DNA of 61,861 nucleotides from an uncultured Collinsella sp. (lineage in GTDB: Bacteria > Actinomycetota > Coriobacteriia > Coriobacteriales > Coriobacteriaceae): the NCBI GenBank assembly GCA_900544845.1, contig UQWV01000003.1, positions 1-61,861 of the forward strand. The letters run 5' to 3'. The position numbers and the translations under genes were made by a program. Of this stretch, positions 6,943 to 16,563 are shown one piece after another; positions within the stretch are counted from its first letter, which is position 1, and each line of letters begins with the position of its first letter. The notes under the pieces are model-generated. The model was not told the origin of the DNA. It saw only the letters and a list, made by a program, of their open reading frames with translations, and made no database searches.

Positions 6943-8718
6943 ATGGAGCAACTCATCGCCATCATCGAAAAGGGGCAGCCCTTTTTCAACGCGATCGCCC
7001 GCAACAAGTACCTCAAGGCGATCCGCGACGGTTTTATCTCCGTCATCCCCATCATCATCTTCTCGTCCATCTTCTGCCTGGTAGCCTCGGTTCCCAATAT
7101 CTGGGGTTTCTACTGGCCCGATGACATCAACAACGCCCTGTGGAAGTGCTACAACTACTCCATGGGCATCCTGGCCATCGCCTGTGCCGCCACCACGGCC
7201 AAGCACTTCGCCGACGCTCAGAACCGCGATCTGCCCAAGAACAACCAGATCAACTTCATCTCGTGCATGTGCGCGGCCATCATCGGCTTCTTGCTCCTTT
7301 CGAGCGACACGATCGCCACGGACGCTGCCAGCGGCTTCAACACCACCTACCTTGGTTCCAAAGGCCTGCTGACCGCCTTTATCGCTGCGTTTGTGACCGG
7401 CATCATCTACAAGTTCTTCATTAAGCGCAACATCACCGTCAAGATGCCCGAGCAGGTTCCGCCCAACATCTCGCAGACCTTTAAGGACATCATCCCCTTC
7501 TCCGTCTGCATCACCGTCTTTTGGGTCTTTGACATCGCCTTCCGCGCTGCTTTTGGCTTCTGCTTTGCCCAGGGCGTCATCCAGGTGTTCCAGCCCCTGT
7601 TCACCGCTGCCGACGGCTACATCGGCCTCGCTGTGATCTACGGCGCTATGAGCCTGTTCTGGTTCGTCGGCGTCCACGGCCCCTCGATCGTCGAGCCCGC
7701 CATCGCCGCCGCCCTCGTTGCCAACATGACCGACAACCTGGCTGCGTTCCAGGCCGGCCAGCACGCTTCCGCTGTCCTGACCCAGGGTGCCCAGTACTTC
7801 GTCGTCTGCATGGGCGGCACCGGCGCCACGCTCGTCCTGGTCTTTATGTTCTGCTTCCTGGCCAAGTCTCAGGAGATGCGCGCCGTCGGTAAGGCCGCCA
7901 TCGTCCCCGTCTGCTTTGCCGTCAACGAGCCGCTGCTGTTCGCCGCGCCCATCGTGCTCAACCCCGTCTTCTTTGTCCCGTTTGTCTTTGCCCCGATCGC
8001 CAACATCTGGATCCTCAAGATCTTTATCGACTTCTTGGGCATGAACGGCTTTATGTACACCCTGCCTTGGACCGTCCCCGGCCCCATCGGCACCATCATG
8101 GGCCTGGGCTTCCAGCCGCTCGCTTTTGTGATGCTCGCCCTTATCCTGGTCGTCGACTTCGTTCTGTACTACCCGTTCTTCCGTGCCTATGACGCCCAGA
8201 AGTGCGCCGAGGAGGCCGAGATCTCCCAGGAGGAGCTCGCCGCCAAGAACGCCGAGAAGGCCGCCAAGCTCAACGATGCCTTCCAGGGCAAGGCTGACGC
8301 CAAGAGCGTTGCCGCCGGCGCTGCTGCCGAGGCCGTGAAGGCCGACTCCCCCGCCGCTTCCGCAGCACCCGCTGCCGAGACAACGACCGCCAGCGACCTC
8401 AACGGCAAGCGCGTGCTCGTGCTCTGCCAGGGCGGCGGAACCTCGGGCCTGCTCGCCAACGCGCTGGCCAAGGCCGCCAAGGAGCGCGGCATTAACCTCG
8501 AGACCGCTGCCGAGGCCTATGGCAACCACGTGGACATGCTCCCCGACTTTGACCTGGTCGTCCTGGCCCCGCAGGCCGCAAGCTACCTGGCCGACCTGCA
8601 GAAGGACTGTGAGCGCGTGGGCAACAAGTGCGTCGCCTGCCGTGGCAAGCAGTACATCGAGCTCTCCCAGAACGGCGACAAGTCTCTCGCCTTCGTGAGT
8701 GAGCAACTTTCGAAGTAA
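6943..8718 (+). CDS. PTS lactose/cellobiose-family EIICB, module 1
   Basis: A 591-residue fused permease. The N-terminal EIIC domain (about 1-430) has many membrane spans and the conserved VHGPSIVEP, GGTGATLVL and VNEPLLFAAP stretches. An Ala/Lys-rich linker (about 430-485) joins a C-terminal EIIB domain with phospho-Cys495 in VLVLCQGGGTSG. It imports and phosphorylates a beta-galactoside. TAGGAG precedes the ATG. It is followed after 66 bp, with a hairpin in between, by its GH1 partner. The EIIB loop CQGGGTSG differs from CAGAGTSA in the other two permeases, so substrate or partner preference may differ. No IIA domain is fused. Confidence 0.93.
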   Translation: MEQLIAIIEKGQPFFNAIARNKYLKAIRDGFISVIPIIIFSSIFCLVASVPNIWGFYWPDDINNALWKCYNYSMGILAIACAATTAKHFADAQNRDLPKNNQINFISCMCAAIIGFLLLSSDTIATDAASGFNTTYLGSKGLLTAFIAAFVTGIIYKFFIKRNITVKMPEQVPPNISQTFKDIIPFSVCITVFWVFDIAFRAAFGFCFAQGVIQVFQPLFTAADGYIGLAVIYGAMSLFWFVGVHGPSIVEPAIAAALVANMTDNLAAFQAGQHASAVLTQGAQYFVVCMGGTGATLVLVFMFCFLAKSQEMRAVGKAAIVPVCFAVNEPLLFAAPIVLNPVFFVPFVFAPIANIWILKIFIDFLGMNGFMYTLPWTVPGPIGTIMGLGFQPLAFVMLALILVVDFVLYYPFFRAYDAQKCAEEAEISQEELAAKNAEKAAKLNDAFQGKADAKSVAAGAAAEAVKADSPAASAAPAAETTTASDLNGKRVLVLCQGGGTSGLLANALAKAAKERGINLETAAEAYGNHVDMLPDFDLVVLAPQAASYLADLQKDCERVGNKCVACRGKQYIELSQNGDKSLAFVSEQLSK

Positions 8719-8728
8719 GTAACGCCCA

Positions 8729-8767
8729 GGGCCAGCCGACCATCCAAGACCGGCTGGCCCTTCGATT
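8729..8767 (+). terminator. Intercistronic hairpin between EIICB and GH1, module 1
   Basis: GGGCCAGCCG / CGGCTGGCCC arms with a 12-base loop are followed by TTCGATTT. It sits between two genes expected to be co-transcribed, so it may be a partial terminator or an mRNA-stability element. Confidence 0.6.
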
Positions 8768-8784
8768 TAGACGATTGGATCATC

Positions 8785-10224
8785 ATGTCCGTTAATCCTG
8801 CTAGCGTCACCAACCCGCCCGCGCAGTTTCCCGAGGACTTTGTCTTTGGCGGCGCCACCGCTGCCTACCAGGTAGAGGGCGAGACCCGCACTCACGGTAA
8901 GGGCAAGGTTGCCTGGGACGACTTTCTGGAGGCCCAGGGGCGCTTCTCCCCCGATCCCGCTTCGGACTTCTACAACCAGTACCCCGTCGACCTGGAGCTG
9001 TGCGAGGAGTTCGGCATCAACGGCATTCGTCTCTCCATCGCCTGGAGCCGCATCTTCCCCAACGGCACCGGCGAAATCAACCCCGAGGGCGTCCAGTTCT
9101 ACCACGATCTCTTCGCCGAGTGCCACAAGCACCACGTTGAGCCGTTTGTCACGCTGCATCACTTCGATACGCCGCTTCCCCTCTTTGAGAAGGGCGACTT
9201 CCTCAACCGCGAGACCATCGACGCCTTTGTGGACTTTGCCACCTTCTGCTTTAAGGAGTACGCCGACCAGGTGACCTACTGGTTCACCTTTAACGAGATC
9301 TGGGCCGACGCCTCCAACACCTACATCGAGGGCACCTTCCCCGGTGGCGTCAAGGCGCATCTGGCCGAGGCCTTCCAGTGCGAGCACAACATGATGCTCG
9401 CCCACGCCAAGGCAGTACTGGCCTTCCACAACGGCGGTTTTAAGGGCAAGATCGGCGTCATTCAGTCGCTGGAGTTTAAGTATCCGCTCAACGAGAACGA
9501 CCCCGCCGACATCAAAGCCGCCAACAACGAGCACGTGCTGCAAAACCAGTTTTTGCTCGACGCCACCTTCCGCGGCGACTACGCACCCGACACCCTCGAG
9601 TGCGCCAACCGCCTGGCCGCCGTCTCGGGCGGCACCATCGAAATCCTGGACGAGGACCTCAAGATTATGCGCGAAGCCGCGCTTTACAACGACTACCTGG
9701 GCGTTAACAACTACCAGTGCCGCTTCTTGAAGGCTTACGATGGCGAGAACGACCTGCACCACAACGGCACGGGCGAAAAGGGCACCGGCCGCTGGCGCGT
9801 TAAGGGCATTGGCGAGCACGTGAACAAACCCGGCATCCCTACCACCGACTGGGACTGGATCATCTATCCCGAGGGCCTGTTCGATCTGCTCGTCTACATT
9901 AAGCAGCGCTACCCCAACTACAAGCAGATCTTCATCACCGAAAACGGCATGGGCTACAAGGACCCCTACAAGGACGGTTTTGTGGACGACCAGCCGCGCA
10001 TCGACTACATCGAGCAGCACCTGCGCTGGCTGCTTAAGGCCATGGAGGTGGGTGTCAACGTGGGCGGTTACTTCCTGTGGAGCCTGCAGGATCAGTTCTC
10101 CTGGACCAATGGCTACAACAAGCGTTACGGCTTCTTCTACGTTGACTTTGAAACCCAGAAGCGAACGCCCAAGGCAAGCGCATACTGGTACAAGCACGTA
10201 GCGCAGACCCGTCGTCTGGACTAA
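8785..10224 (+). CDS. lacG: GH1 6-phospho-beta-galactosidase, module 1
   Basis: This 479-residue GH1 enzyme hydrolyses phosphorylated beta-galactosides to galactose-6-P plus aglycone in the cytoplasm. The acid/base is Glu171 (TFNEIW) and the nucleophile Glu386 (FITENGMG). Ser439-Trp440, Lys446 and Tyr448 in FSWTNGYNKRYG match the phosphate-binding Ser/Lys/Tyr of LacG; a Trp next to the Ser is known to favour galacto over gluco substrates. It is paired with the EIICB at 6943. The product feeds LacAB. A 6-phospho-beta-glucosidase activity remains possible. Confidence 0.9.
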   Translation: MSVNPASVTNPPAQFPEDFVFGGATAAYQVEGETRTHGKGKVAWDDFLEAQGRFSPDPASDFYNQYPVDLELCEEFGINGIRLSIAWSRIFPNGTGEINPEGVQFYHDLFAECHKHHVEPFVTLHHFDTPLPLFEKGDFLNRETIDAFVDFATFCFKEYADQVTYWFTFNEIWADASNTYIEGTFPGGVKAHLAEAFQCEHNMMLAHAKAVLAFHNGGFKGKIGVIQSLEFKYPLNENDPADIKAANNEHVLQNQFLLDATFRGDYAPDTLECANRLAAVSGGTIEILDEDLKIMREAALYNDYLGVNNYQCRFLKAYDGENDLHHNGTGEKGTGRWRVKGIGEHVNKPGIPTTDWDWIIYPEGLFDLLVYIKQRYPNYKQIFITENGMGYKDPYKDGFVDDQPRIDYIEQHLRWLLKAMEVGVNVGGYFLWSLQDQFSWTNGYNKRYGFFYVDFETQKRTPKASAYWYKHVAQTRRLD

Positions 10225-10270
10225 TGGCTGGCGGGGTTGCCCGCTCACACAACCTGTCCCCATTTCTCAG

Positions 10271-10319
10271 CCGGGGGCGGCACGTCACACGGCGCGCCGC
10301 CCCCGGTCTTTTTGTTTTT
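10271..10319 (+). terminator. Terminator of module 1
   Basis: CCGGGGGCGGC / GCCGCCCCCGG arms are followed by TCTTTTTGTTTTT, 46 bp past the GH1 stop. Confidence 0.85.
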
Positions 10320-10339
10320 GGGCTGGTCGGGAGCCGTTT

Positions 10340-10396
10340 GTCTCGATCTGTAACATCTAGCCGAGTTTTTTGGTCCTAGCTGTTACAGATTGAGAC
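10340..10396. repeat. 57-bp palindromic repeat, type A (R1)
   Basis: The outer arms GTCTCGATCTGTAACA / TGTTACAGATTGAGAC enclose an inner CTAG...CTAG mini-hairpin with a T-rich loop. It is first of six copies in the window. Confidence 0.85.
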
Positions 10397-10421
10397 GAAC
10401 AGGATTACTCTTTCCGAAGAA

Positions 10422-10477
10422 TCTAAATCTGTAACACGTAGCCCGCTTTTGACCGTCTACCTGTTACAAATCGAGAC
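10422..10477. repeat. 57-bp palindromic repeat, type B (R2)
   Basis: The outer arms TCTAAATCTGTAACA / TGTTACAAATCGAGA match type A, but the centre is the type B sequence CGTAGCCCGC...CCGTCTACC. It lies 25 bp from R1. Confidence 0.8.
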
Positions 10478-10491
10478 AAACGGAGTAGGAC

Positions 10492-11520
10492 CTAACCCCG
10501 TATGTCCCTAACAGTCGAGCGTTCGACCAGCGTACTCGGCACATGAATCGCCTCGATAGACGAGCTCTCTCCAATCGCCGCCTCAAACGCAAGCTTACCG
10601 ACACCGCGCAAATCAAATCGCAGCGTCGTCAGCCGATTGTGAGGAACAAGTCCCTCGAGTGCGTCGTCGATACCAACCACGCTCACGTCGTCGGGCACGG
10701 ACAGGCCAGCGTTCTCGAGCGCGGCGATAACGCCCAGCGCCATCTGGTCATTTGCCGCAAGCACGGCAGTCGGCGCCTGCGACCCGCCGGCAAGCACCTC
10801 GGCCGCAATCCGCTCGCCCATGGCGTACCCACTGTCCGCACTCCAATCGCCGCGCAGCATCGGAGCGGCATCGACATGAGCACGACCCAGCGTATCGCGC
10901 CAACCGGCCTCACGAAAACGCGAGGAAATCGAGTTTTCCGGACCCGCCACAAACCGCATATTCGAGTGACCATGTTCCAGCAGATAATTGGTCAACAGCT
11001 CGCACGAACCATACTGGTCGGAGTCGATCGTCGTGCAGCGCGGATGCGCATACATGGACAGGATGACCGTTCGCACTCCCGGCTGGGGAACAAACTCCTC
11101 AAAATCGGGAGCCATGCGGTTCATGTTGAGAATCATGCCGTCGACGGGTCGCTCGACCATGCGGCGCGAGGCATCGGCAAGTGCATAGGGCTTGTCGCCG
11201 CCCATCTCGATCATAGTGACGGCAAAATCGTGCTCGCGCGCCGCTTGCATGATACCCTCGAGCGTCGCCAGGTTACCGACACGTGTGATGTTGTACATGC
11301 ACAGGCCAATAGAACGATACGACCCGCCGCGCAACGCCGCTCCAGCAAAATTGGGACGAAAGCCCAGCTCTTCCATGGCGGCCAGCACACGCTTGCGCGT
11401 CTTTTCCGTCACGTTGGGCATACCGTTGACCACGCGAGACACAGTCTGGCGGCTCACGCCAGCGAGCGCCGCAACCTCTGCCGCGCTCGCCGAACGACCA
11501 TTCCTTGTCTGCTGATCCAT
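10492..11520 (-). CDS. LacI-family repressor, module 2
   Basis: A LacI/GalR regulator of 342 residues from the ATG at 11520; a GTG three codons upstream with CAGG ahead of it is an alternative, and a more distant start at 11577 lacks a ribosome site. The HTH reads SAAEVAALAGVSRQTVSRVV, followed by hinge RPNFAGAALRGG. The effector domain ends VPSTLVERSTVRDIRG. It is divergent from the GH1-EIICB pair at 11865-15249. ATGTTmACGTGCTCAT sites lie 60-230 bp upstream, so it probably controls both its own and the catabolic promoter. Confidence 0.88.
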   Translation of the reverse strand: MDQQTRNGRSASAAEVAALAGVSRQTVSRVVNGMPNVTEKTRKRVLAAMEELGFRPNFAGAALRGGSYRSIGLCMYNITRVGNLATLEGIMQAAREHDFAVTMIEMGGDKPYALADASRRMVERPVDGMILNMNRMAPDFEEFVPQPGVRTVILSMYAHPRCTTIDSDQYGSCELLTNYLLEHGHSNMRFVAGPENSISSRFREAGWRDTLGRAHVDAAPMLRGDWSADSGYAMGERIAAEVLAGGSQAPTAVLAANDQMALGVIAALENAGLSVPDDVSVVGIDDALEGLVPHNRLTTLRFDLRGVGKLAFEAAIGESSSIEAIHVPSTLVERSTVRDIRG

Positions 11521-11579
11521 GCCTTCCACGCTAACCTGCTTCCCAACTATTCCCCGCGCCCATGGCGCATCGTACATAC

Positions 11580-11599
11580 ATTGATAACGTGCTCATGAT
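11580..11599. promoter_or_regulatory. Module 2 LacI operator, repressor-proximal site
   Basis: ATTGATAACGTGCTCATGAT contains the AACGTGCTCAT core of the two strong sites at 11713 and 11735. Its position 60 bp upstream of the repressor start fits autoregulation. Confidence 0.5.
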
Positions 11600-11712
11600 A
11601 CCCGAGCCATATACCACAACATGAAAACTTCTGTCAATCAAAACCGCTTACCGAACAAATACAACCGTTCGCGGCTGTTTGAAGTTGTTTTGTTTCTATA
11701 CATCCCAGCCGG

Positions 11713-11750
11713 ATGTTAACGTGCTCATTGTCAAATGTTCACGTGCTCAT
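11713..11750. promoter_or_regulatory. Module 2 tandem LacI operators
   Basis: ATGTTAACGTGCTCAT (11713-11728) and ATGTTCACGTGCTCAT (11735-11750) are spaced 22 bp centre to centre, about two helical turns, in the 344-bp divergent gap. The right half GTGCTCAT is unique to this module. The rest of the gap shows no gene. Confidence 0.65.
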
Positions 11751-11864
11751 TTTGGTTCTAATCATTTTAAGAGAGTGTTTATCGGGCTTTTTCACCGCTG
11801 AACGCTAACCAGGGAGCCTCCTGAGCGCAAACGCACAATATCGAACAGCGAGACGAGAGGGTGT

Positions 11865-13313
11865 ATGCATATGTCTTTGCTAAACCGCGTACAGCAGCTG
11901 CCGAAGGGCTTTGTTTGGGGCGCCGCAACCGCCGCGTACCAAACGGAAGGTTCCACGAAGGTGGCAGGCAAGGGTAAGACCATGTGGGACGATTACCTTG
12001 TCGCCCAGGGTCGCTTTTTGCCCGACCCGGCCAGTGATTTCTACAACCGCTACGAGGAGGATATCCGCCTTTCTGCCGAGCATGGACTCAACGCCATTCG
12101 TGTGTCCATCGCCTGGACCCGCATCTTCCCCAACGGCGACGATGCCGAGCCCCTCGCCGAGGGCGTTAAGCACTACCACGAGCTGTTCGCCTGCTGCAAA
12201 AAGTATGGCGTCGAGCCCTATGTGTCCCTGCATCACTTTGACTCCCCCGCCGCCCTGTTCAACCAGGGCGACTGGCTCAACCGCAAGACCGTCGACGCCT
12301 ATGTGCGCTATGCCGAGTTCTGCTTCCGCGAGTTCCGCGAGGTCAAGAATTGGTTCACCATCAACGAGCTCATCAGCCTCTCGCACTCCCAATACATCCA
12401 AGGCAACTTCCCGCCCAACCATCACTTTGATGTGACGAGCGGCATCCAGAGCCAGCACAACGAGCTCGTTGCCCACGCCCGCGCCGTCAACCTGTATAAG
12501 GATCTTGACGAGACCGAGCACCTGGGCGGACGCATTGGCATGGTCAACGTCCTGACGCCGGCATATCCTGCCACCGACTCGCCCGCCGACCAGCACGCCG
12601 CCGACCTGTACAACGCCTTCTACACCGACTTCATCATGGACGGCGCCTTCCTGGGTCACTACTCCGCGCGCACCCTCTCACTCATCAACGAGATTCTGCG
12701 TGCCAACAACGCCACACTTACGGTTGAGGACAGCGACATGGAGGAGCTCGCCAAGGCGGCGCCCCGCAACGATATGTTCGGCCTCAACTACTATCAGTCG
12801 GCGTTTATCGCCGCCTACGATGGCGAGTCAACCAACAGCTTTAACGGCACCGGAGACAAGGGCACCTCGTGCTTTAAGTTTAAGGGCGTCGGGCAGCAGG
12901 TCGATATGCCGGGTATCCCCACCACCGACTGGGATTGGCTCATCTACCCGCAAGGCCTCTACGACACGCTCAAGCACATCAGCGCCACCTATCCCAACCT
13001 CCCCGTCATCTATATCACCGAAAATGGCCTGGGCCACAAGGACCCCGAGCCCGATGCGCTCGGCATCGTCGCCGATCCCGAGCGCATCGACTTTGTCGAC
13101 CAGCACATGGAGAAGGTGCTCCAGGCGCGCGCCGAGGGCGTCGACGTCCAGGGCTACTTTATCTGGAGCCTGCAGGACCAGTTCTCGTGGGCCAATGGCT
13201 ATAACAAGCGCTACGGCCTGTTCTACATCGACTTCGACACGCAAAAACGCTACATCAAGCAGTCGGCACTCTGGTACAAGGAGCTCGCCGACACTATGGC
13301 GGACGCGCAGTAG
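11865..13313 (+). CDS. GH1 6-phospho-beta-glycosidase, module 2
   Basis: A 482-residue GH1 enzyme acting on PTS-phosphorylated beta-glycosides. Acid/base Glu168 (FTINELIS), nucleophile Glu386 (YITENGLG), and phosphate-site Ser441-Trp442, Lys448, Tyr450 are all present. It is more diverged from modules 1 and 3 than those are from each other: for example TINELI for TFNEI and GSTKVAGKGKTMWDD for ETRTHGKGKVxWDD. That suggests a different aglycone. Unlike the other modules the glycosidase precedes the permease (13489), with a hairpin in the 175-bp gap. GAGAGGG precedes the ATG. Confidence 0.88.
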   Translation: MHMSLLNRVQQLPKGFVWGAATAAYQTEGSTKVAGKGKTMWDDYLVAQGRFLPDPASDFYNRYEEDIRLSAEHGLNAIRVSIAWTRIFPNGDDAEPLAEGVKHYHELFACCKKYGVEPYVSLHHFDSPAALFNQGDWLNRKTVDAYVRYAEFCFREFREVKNWFTINELISLSHSQYIQGNFPPNHHFDVTSGIQSQHNELVAHARAVNLYKDLDETEHLGGRIGMVNVLTPAYPATDSPADQHAADLYNAFYTDFIMDGAFLGHYSARTLSLINEILRANNATLTVEDSDMEELAKAAPRNDMFGLNYYQSAFIAAYDGESTNSFNGTGDKGTSCFKFKGVGQQVDMPGIPTTDWDWLIYPQGLYDTLKHISATYPNLPVIYITENGLGHKDPEPDALGIVADPERIDFVDQHMEKVLQARAEGVDVQGYFIWSLQDQFSWANGYNKRYGLFYIDFDTQKRYIKQSALWYKELADTMADAQ

Positions 13314-13336
13314 TGCATCGCCTCGCTTTCCCCCGA

Positions 13337-13376
13337 GGGGGAGCGGCCCCATGCGATACAAACCCAGCCGCTCCCC
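13337..13376 (+). terminator. Intercistronic hairpin between GH1 and EIICB, module 2
   Basis: GGGGAGCGGC / GCCGCTCCCC arms with a 20-base loop are followed by a C/T-rich tract rather than a clean T run. It is probably an attenuating or stabilising hairpin rather than a full terminator. Confidence 0.5.
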
Positions 13377-13488
13377 TCTCTCCCCCTGGGACCGACCCCG
13401 CCTGCACCCGGGCTTTTAGCAAGCGGGAGACCATATAGGTTTTCAACGTCCATGCCATTAAGATTTCATGCAAAGAGGAGCGTGAACT

Positions 13489-15249
13489 ATGGAATCGATC
13501 GTTAAGTTCTTGGAGAAAGGTCAGCCGTACTTCGACAAGGTCTCTAAGAACATCTACCTTCAGGCCATTAAAGACGGCTTTTTGGCAGCAATGCCCATCA
13601 TCCTGTCTTCTTCTGTCTTCCTGCTTATTTCAACCCTGCCGGGCGTTGTCGCCACGGTCGGCGGCTTTACGCTGCCCGACTGGTGGAACGTCGACGTCGT
13701 GAACTTCTGCAACAAGGTTTACAACTTCACGATGGGCGTCGTGGGCATCATGGTCGCCGGCACCACCGCAAGCGCGCTGACCGGCTCCAAGAACCGCCGC
13801 ATGCCTGCCGGCAAGGCCATCAACGCCACGAGCACCATGGTCGCCGCCATGTGCGCTATGCTCATCTTGGCCGTTACCCAGACGAGTGCCAAGATCGACG
13901 GCGCCGATGTCTCGGTGTTCTTTACCGACAACATGGGCACCAAGGGCCTGCTGAGCTCCTTTGTCGCCGCATTTGCCACGGTCAACATCTATGCCTTCTG
14001 CATTAAGCGAGACATCACCATCAAGCTGCCCAAAGAAGTCCCCGGCGCCATCGCCCAGAACTTCCGCGACATCTTCGCCTTCAGCTTCTCCATCCTGTTT
14101 GTCGCCGTCATCGACGTTATCTGCCGCACCTGCTTGGCCGTCCCGTTTGCCAACGTCATCTCCACGCTGGTGAGCCCGCTGTTCGCCGCTGCCGATTCCT
14201 ACGCCGGCCTCGCCCTCATCTGGTTCATGATCCCGCTGTTCTGGTTCATGGGCATCCACGGCCCCTCGGTCGTTAAGCCTGCCCTCAACGCCGCGCTGTT
14301 TGGCAACATCACCACCAACCTCGCCACGCTGCAGGCCGGCGGTCACCCCGCCCTCGCCCTGACCGAGAACTTCGGTAACTACATCGGCGAACTCGGCGGC
14401 ACCGGCGCCACGTTCATTGTCCCGATCATCTTCCTGCTCTTTATGCGCTCCAAGCAGCTCAAGGCCGTCGGCAAAGCCTCTGTCGTACCCGTGATGTTCG
14501 CCGTCAACGAGCCGCTGCTGTTCGCCGCGCCCATCATCCTCAACCCGTACTTCCTGATCCCGTTCCTGTTTGCCCCCGTGGCCAACGTCCTCATTGGTAA
14601 GTTCTTCATCGACTTTTTGGGCATGAACGGCTTTATCTATGCCATGCCGTGGGCACTCCCCGGACCGATCGGCACCTTCATCGACACCAACTTCCAGCCG
14701 ATCTCTCTGGTCCTGGTTGTCGTCCTGCTGGTCGTTGACTTCTTGATCTACTACCCGTTCTGCAAGGCCTACGACAACGTCCTGTGCAAGCAGGAGGCCG
14801 AGACCCTGGCCGAAGAAGAGGCCGAGGAGACCAAGGCCGTCAAGACCGCTGCCGCCCCCGCCGTTGAGGCTCCTGTTGTCGAGACCGCTTCTGCCACCGA
14901 GGCCTCCGCAGCTCCGTCCGCCCTTAAGGGCAAGGATCTGAGGGTTCTGGTTCTGTGCGCTGGCGCCGGCACCTCTGCACTGCTCGCCAACGCGCTTAAG
15001 GAAGGCGCCGACGAGCTGGGCATCGACATTACCGCCAACGCCGGTGCCTACGGCAGCCACTACGCCATCATGGACCAGTACAACGTCATCGTCCTGGCTC
15101 CGCAGGTTCGCACCTATTACAACGAGATGAAGGCCGACACCGACCGCCTGGGCATCACGCTGCTGTCGCCCAAGGGCAAACAGTACATCGACCTCACTAA
15201 GGATCCCAAGGGTGCCGTCGCCTGGATCGAGGAAAACCTCGAGGCATAA
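13489..15249 (+). CDS. PTS lactose/cellobiose-family EIICB, module 2
   Basis: A 586-residue fused permease: an EIIC membrane domain (about 1-430, with HGPSVVKPALN and VNEPLLFAAP), an acidic/Ala-rich linker, and a C-terminal EIIB with phospho-Cys490 in VLVLCAGAGTSALLAN. It imports and phosphorylates a beta-glycoside for the GH1 upstream. AGAGGAG precedes the ATG. Its sequence is closer to module 3 than to module 1, pointing to a tandem duplication. A full terminator (15282-15325) follows. Confidence 0.93.
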   Translation: MESIVKFLEKGQPYFDKVSKNIYLQAIKDGFLAAMPIILSSSVFLLISTLPGVVATVGGFTLPDWWNVDVVNFCNKVYNFTMGVVGIMVAGTTASALTGSKNRRMPAGKAINATSTMVAAMCAMLILAVTQTSAKIDGADVSVFFTDNMGTKGLLSSFVAAFATVNIYAFCIKRDITIKLPKEVPGAIAQNFRDIFAFSFSILFVAVIDVICRTCLAVPFANVISTLVSPLFAAADSYAGLALIWFMIPLFWFMGIHGPSVVKPALNAALFGNITTNLATLQAGGHPALALTENFGNYIGELGGTGATFIVPIIFLLFMRSKQLKAVGKASVVPVMFAVNEPLLFAAPIILNPYFLIPFLFAPVANVLIGKFFIDFLGMNGFIYAMPWALPGPIGTFIDTNFQPISLVLVVVLLVVDFLIYYPFCKAYDNVLCKQEAETLAEEEAEETKAVKTAAAPAVEAPVVETASATEASAAPSALKGKDLRVLVLCAGAGTSALLANALKEGADELGIDITANAGAYGSHYAIMDQYNVIVLAPQVRTYYNEMKADTDRLGITLLSPKGKQYIDLTKDPKGAVAWIEENLEA

Positions 15250-15281
15250 GACGCTGACACCACCTGCCGCTCGCAGACAAT

Positions 15282-15325
15282 AAATGGCCCGTGCATCGAT
15301 GTGTGATGCGCGGGCCATTTTGTTT
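15282..15325 (+). terminator. Terminator of module 2
   Basis: AAATGGCCCG / CGGGCCATTT arms, extended by GCATC / GATGC, are followed by TGTTT. Confidence 0.75.
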
Positions 15326-15341
15326 AGACCGCACCCGTCCT

Positions 15342-15412
15342 CCTGTTCATCTCAATCTGTAACATCTAGCCGAGTTTTTCGGTCCAAGCTGTTACAGATT
15401 TAGACGAACAGG
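15342..15412. repeat. Palindromic repeat, type A (R3)
   Basis: The arms CCTGTTCATCTCAATCTG and CAGATTTAGACGAACAGG extend further than in R1. The centre has the type A CATCTAGCCGAG...CGGTCC sequence. Confidence 0.85.
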
Positions 15413-15422
15413 CCGAGCACGT

Positions 15423-16433
15423 CTACGCCCGCAGGTCCTTTACGCTGGAACGCTCGACCAACACGCCCGACACAAGCGTGCGGCTTCTGGAGCTCGGGGC
15501 TTCTAGGCCCGCGACGACCTCGTTGAGCGCACGGACGCCCAGCTCGCGGTGGCGAAACTTCACCGACGTCAGAATCGAGTTGGGAATCGTCTTGTAGAGC
15601 TCATCGTCGAAGCCGATCACGGACACGTCGTCGGGCACACTGAGCCCTTTGTCACGTAGAGCCATCATCACGCCGTTTGCCATGCAGTCGTTAGCCGCGA
15701 GGACCGCCGTGCAATCGGGTTTATCGGCAAGCACAAGGCCCGCGGCATAGCCACTATCCGCATTCCAATCGCCTTGCAGAGGCTCGGGCGGCTCAATGCC
15801 ACGCGCCTCGAGTGCCGCACGCCAACCTTTCATGCGACACTGGCTCGACAGCGCCTCTTTCTTACCAGAGACGAAGTACACATTCTTGTGTCCGCGATTC
15901 AAGAAGTACTCGCACGCCATGCGCGCGCCACCCTCTTGATCGTCACTAACGGTAGAGCAGGCAGGATGCTCCATCGGCGTGATAATCACCGTCTTGAGGT
16001 CCTTCGGTGCCTCAAAGGTATCAAAGTCATCGACCATCTGACGCAGGTTGAAGATCATGCCATCAACAGGCAGCTGCGACATCCTGCGCGCCGCTTCGGC
16101 AAGGGTCATCTTCTCCCCCGCGCGCTTCTTAATCATCGTGAGCGCAAAGCCTCGCTCTGCGGCGGCATCGGCGATACCGTCAATCATGTCCACGTTGCCG
16201 CCCGACAAGTGGAACAGCACCACGCCGATGCACCCGTAACGGCCCAACTTGAGTGAACGCGCGGCAAAGTTCGCCCGGAACCCAAGCGCTTCCATGGCAG
16301 CATGGACCCTATCGCGTGTCGACTCTCGCACGCTATCGGGCTCGTTGATCACACGCGACACCGTCTTGAGAGAAACACCCGCGGCAATCGCCACATCGTT
16401 CATTGAGACATTTTTCTTGTCCATCGTTGCCAC
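15423..16433 (-). CDS. LacI-family repressor, module 3
   Basis: A LacI/GalR regulator of about 336 residues. GGAG lies five bases ahead of a GTG at 16433, which is why that start is given; the ATG at 16424 is nearly as plausible. The HTH reads SMNDVAIAAGVSLKTVSRVI, the hinge RANFAARSLKLGRYG, and the C-terminus LVSGVLVERSSVKDLRA. It is divergent from the EIICB-GH1 pair at 16709-19984. The 275-bp gap contains GTTGTCATT half sites including a perfect 20-bp palindrome. Confidence 0.88.
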   Translation of the reverse strand: MATMDKKNVSMNDVAIAAGVSLKTVSRVINEPDSVRESTRDRVHAAMEALGFRANFAARSLKLGRYGCIGVVLFHLSGGNVDMIDGIADAAAERGFALTMIKKRAGEKMTLAEAARRMSQLPVDGMIFNLRQMVDDFDTFEAPKDLKTVIITPMEHPACSTVSDDQEGGARMACEYFLNRGHKNVYFVSGKKEALSSQCRMKGWRAALEARGIEPPEPLQGDWNADSGYAAGLVLADKPDCTAVLAANDCMANGVMMALRDKGLSVPDDVSVIGFDDELYKTIPNSILTSVKFRHRELGVRALNEVVAGLEAPSSRSRTLVSGVLVERSSVKDLRA

Positions 16434-16563
16434 TACTTCTCCAGTCGGTTTTGCATCGCTTGTTTTTTGCGTTCTAGCATACACTACCTGCCCGACTGAC
16501 AAATCAACCGTTTACCGGACAATATCGACCGCTCACCCGTAAATCCTTGTTGCTCTTCCAAAA

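Noticed and set aside
6874..8706. 610-codon minus-strand frame over the module 1 EIICB
   Set aside because: Antisense shadow with no recognisable domain; the sense frame has a full EIICB.
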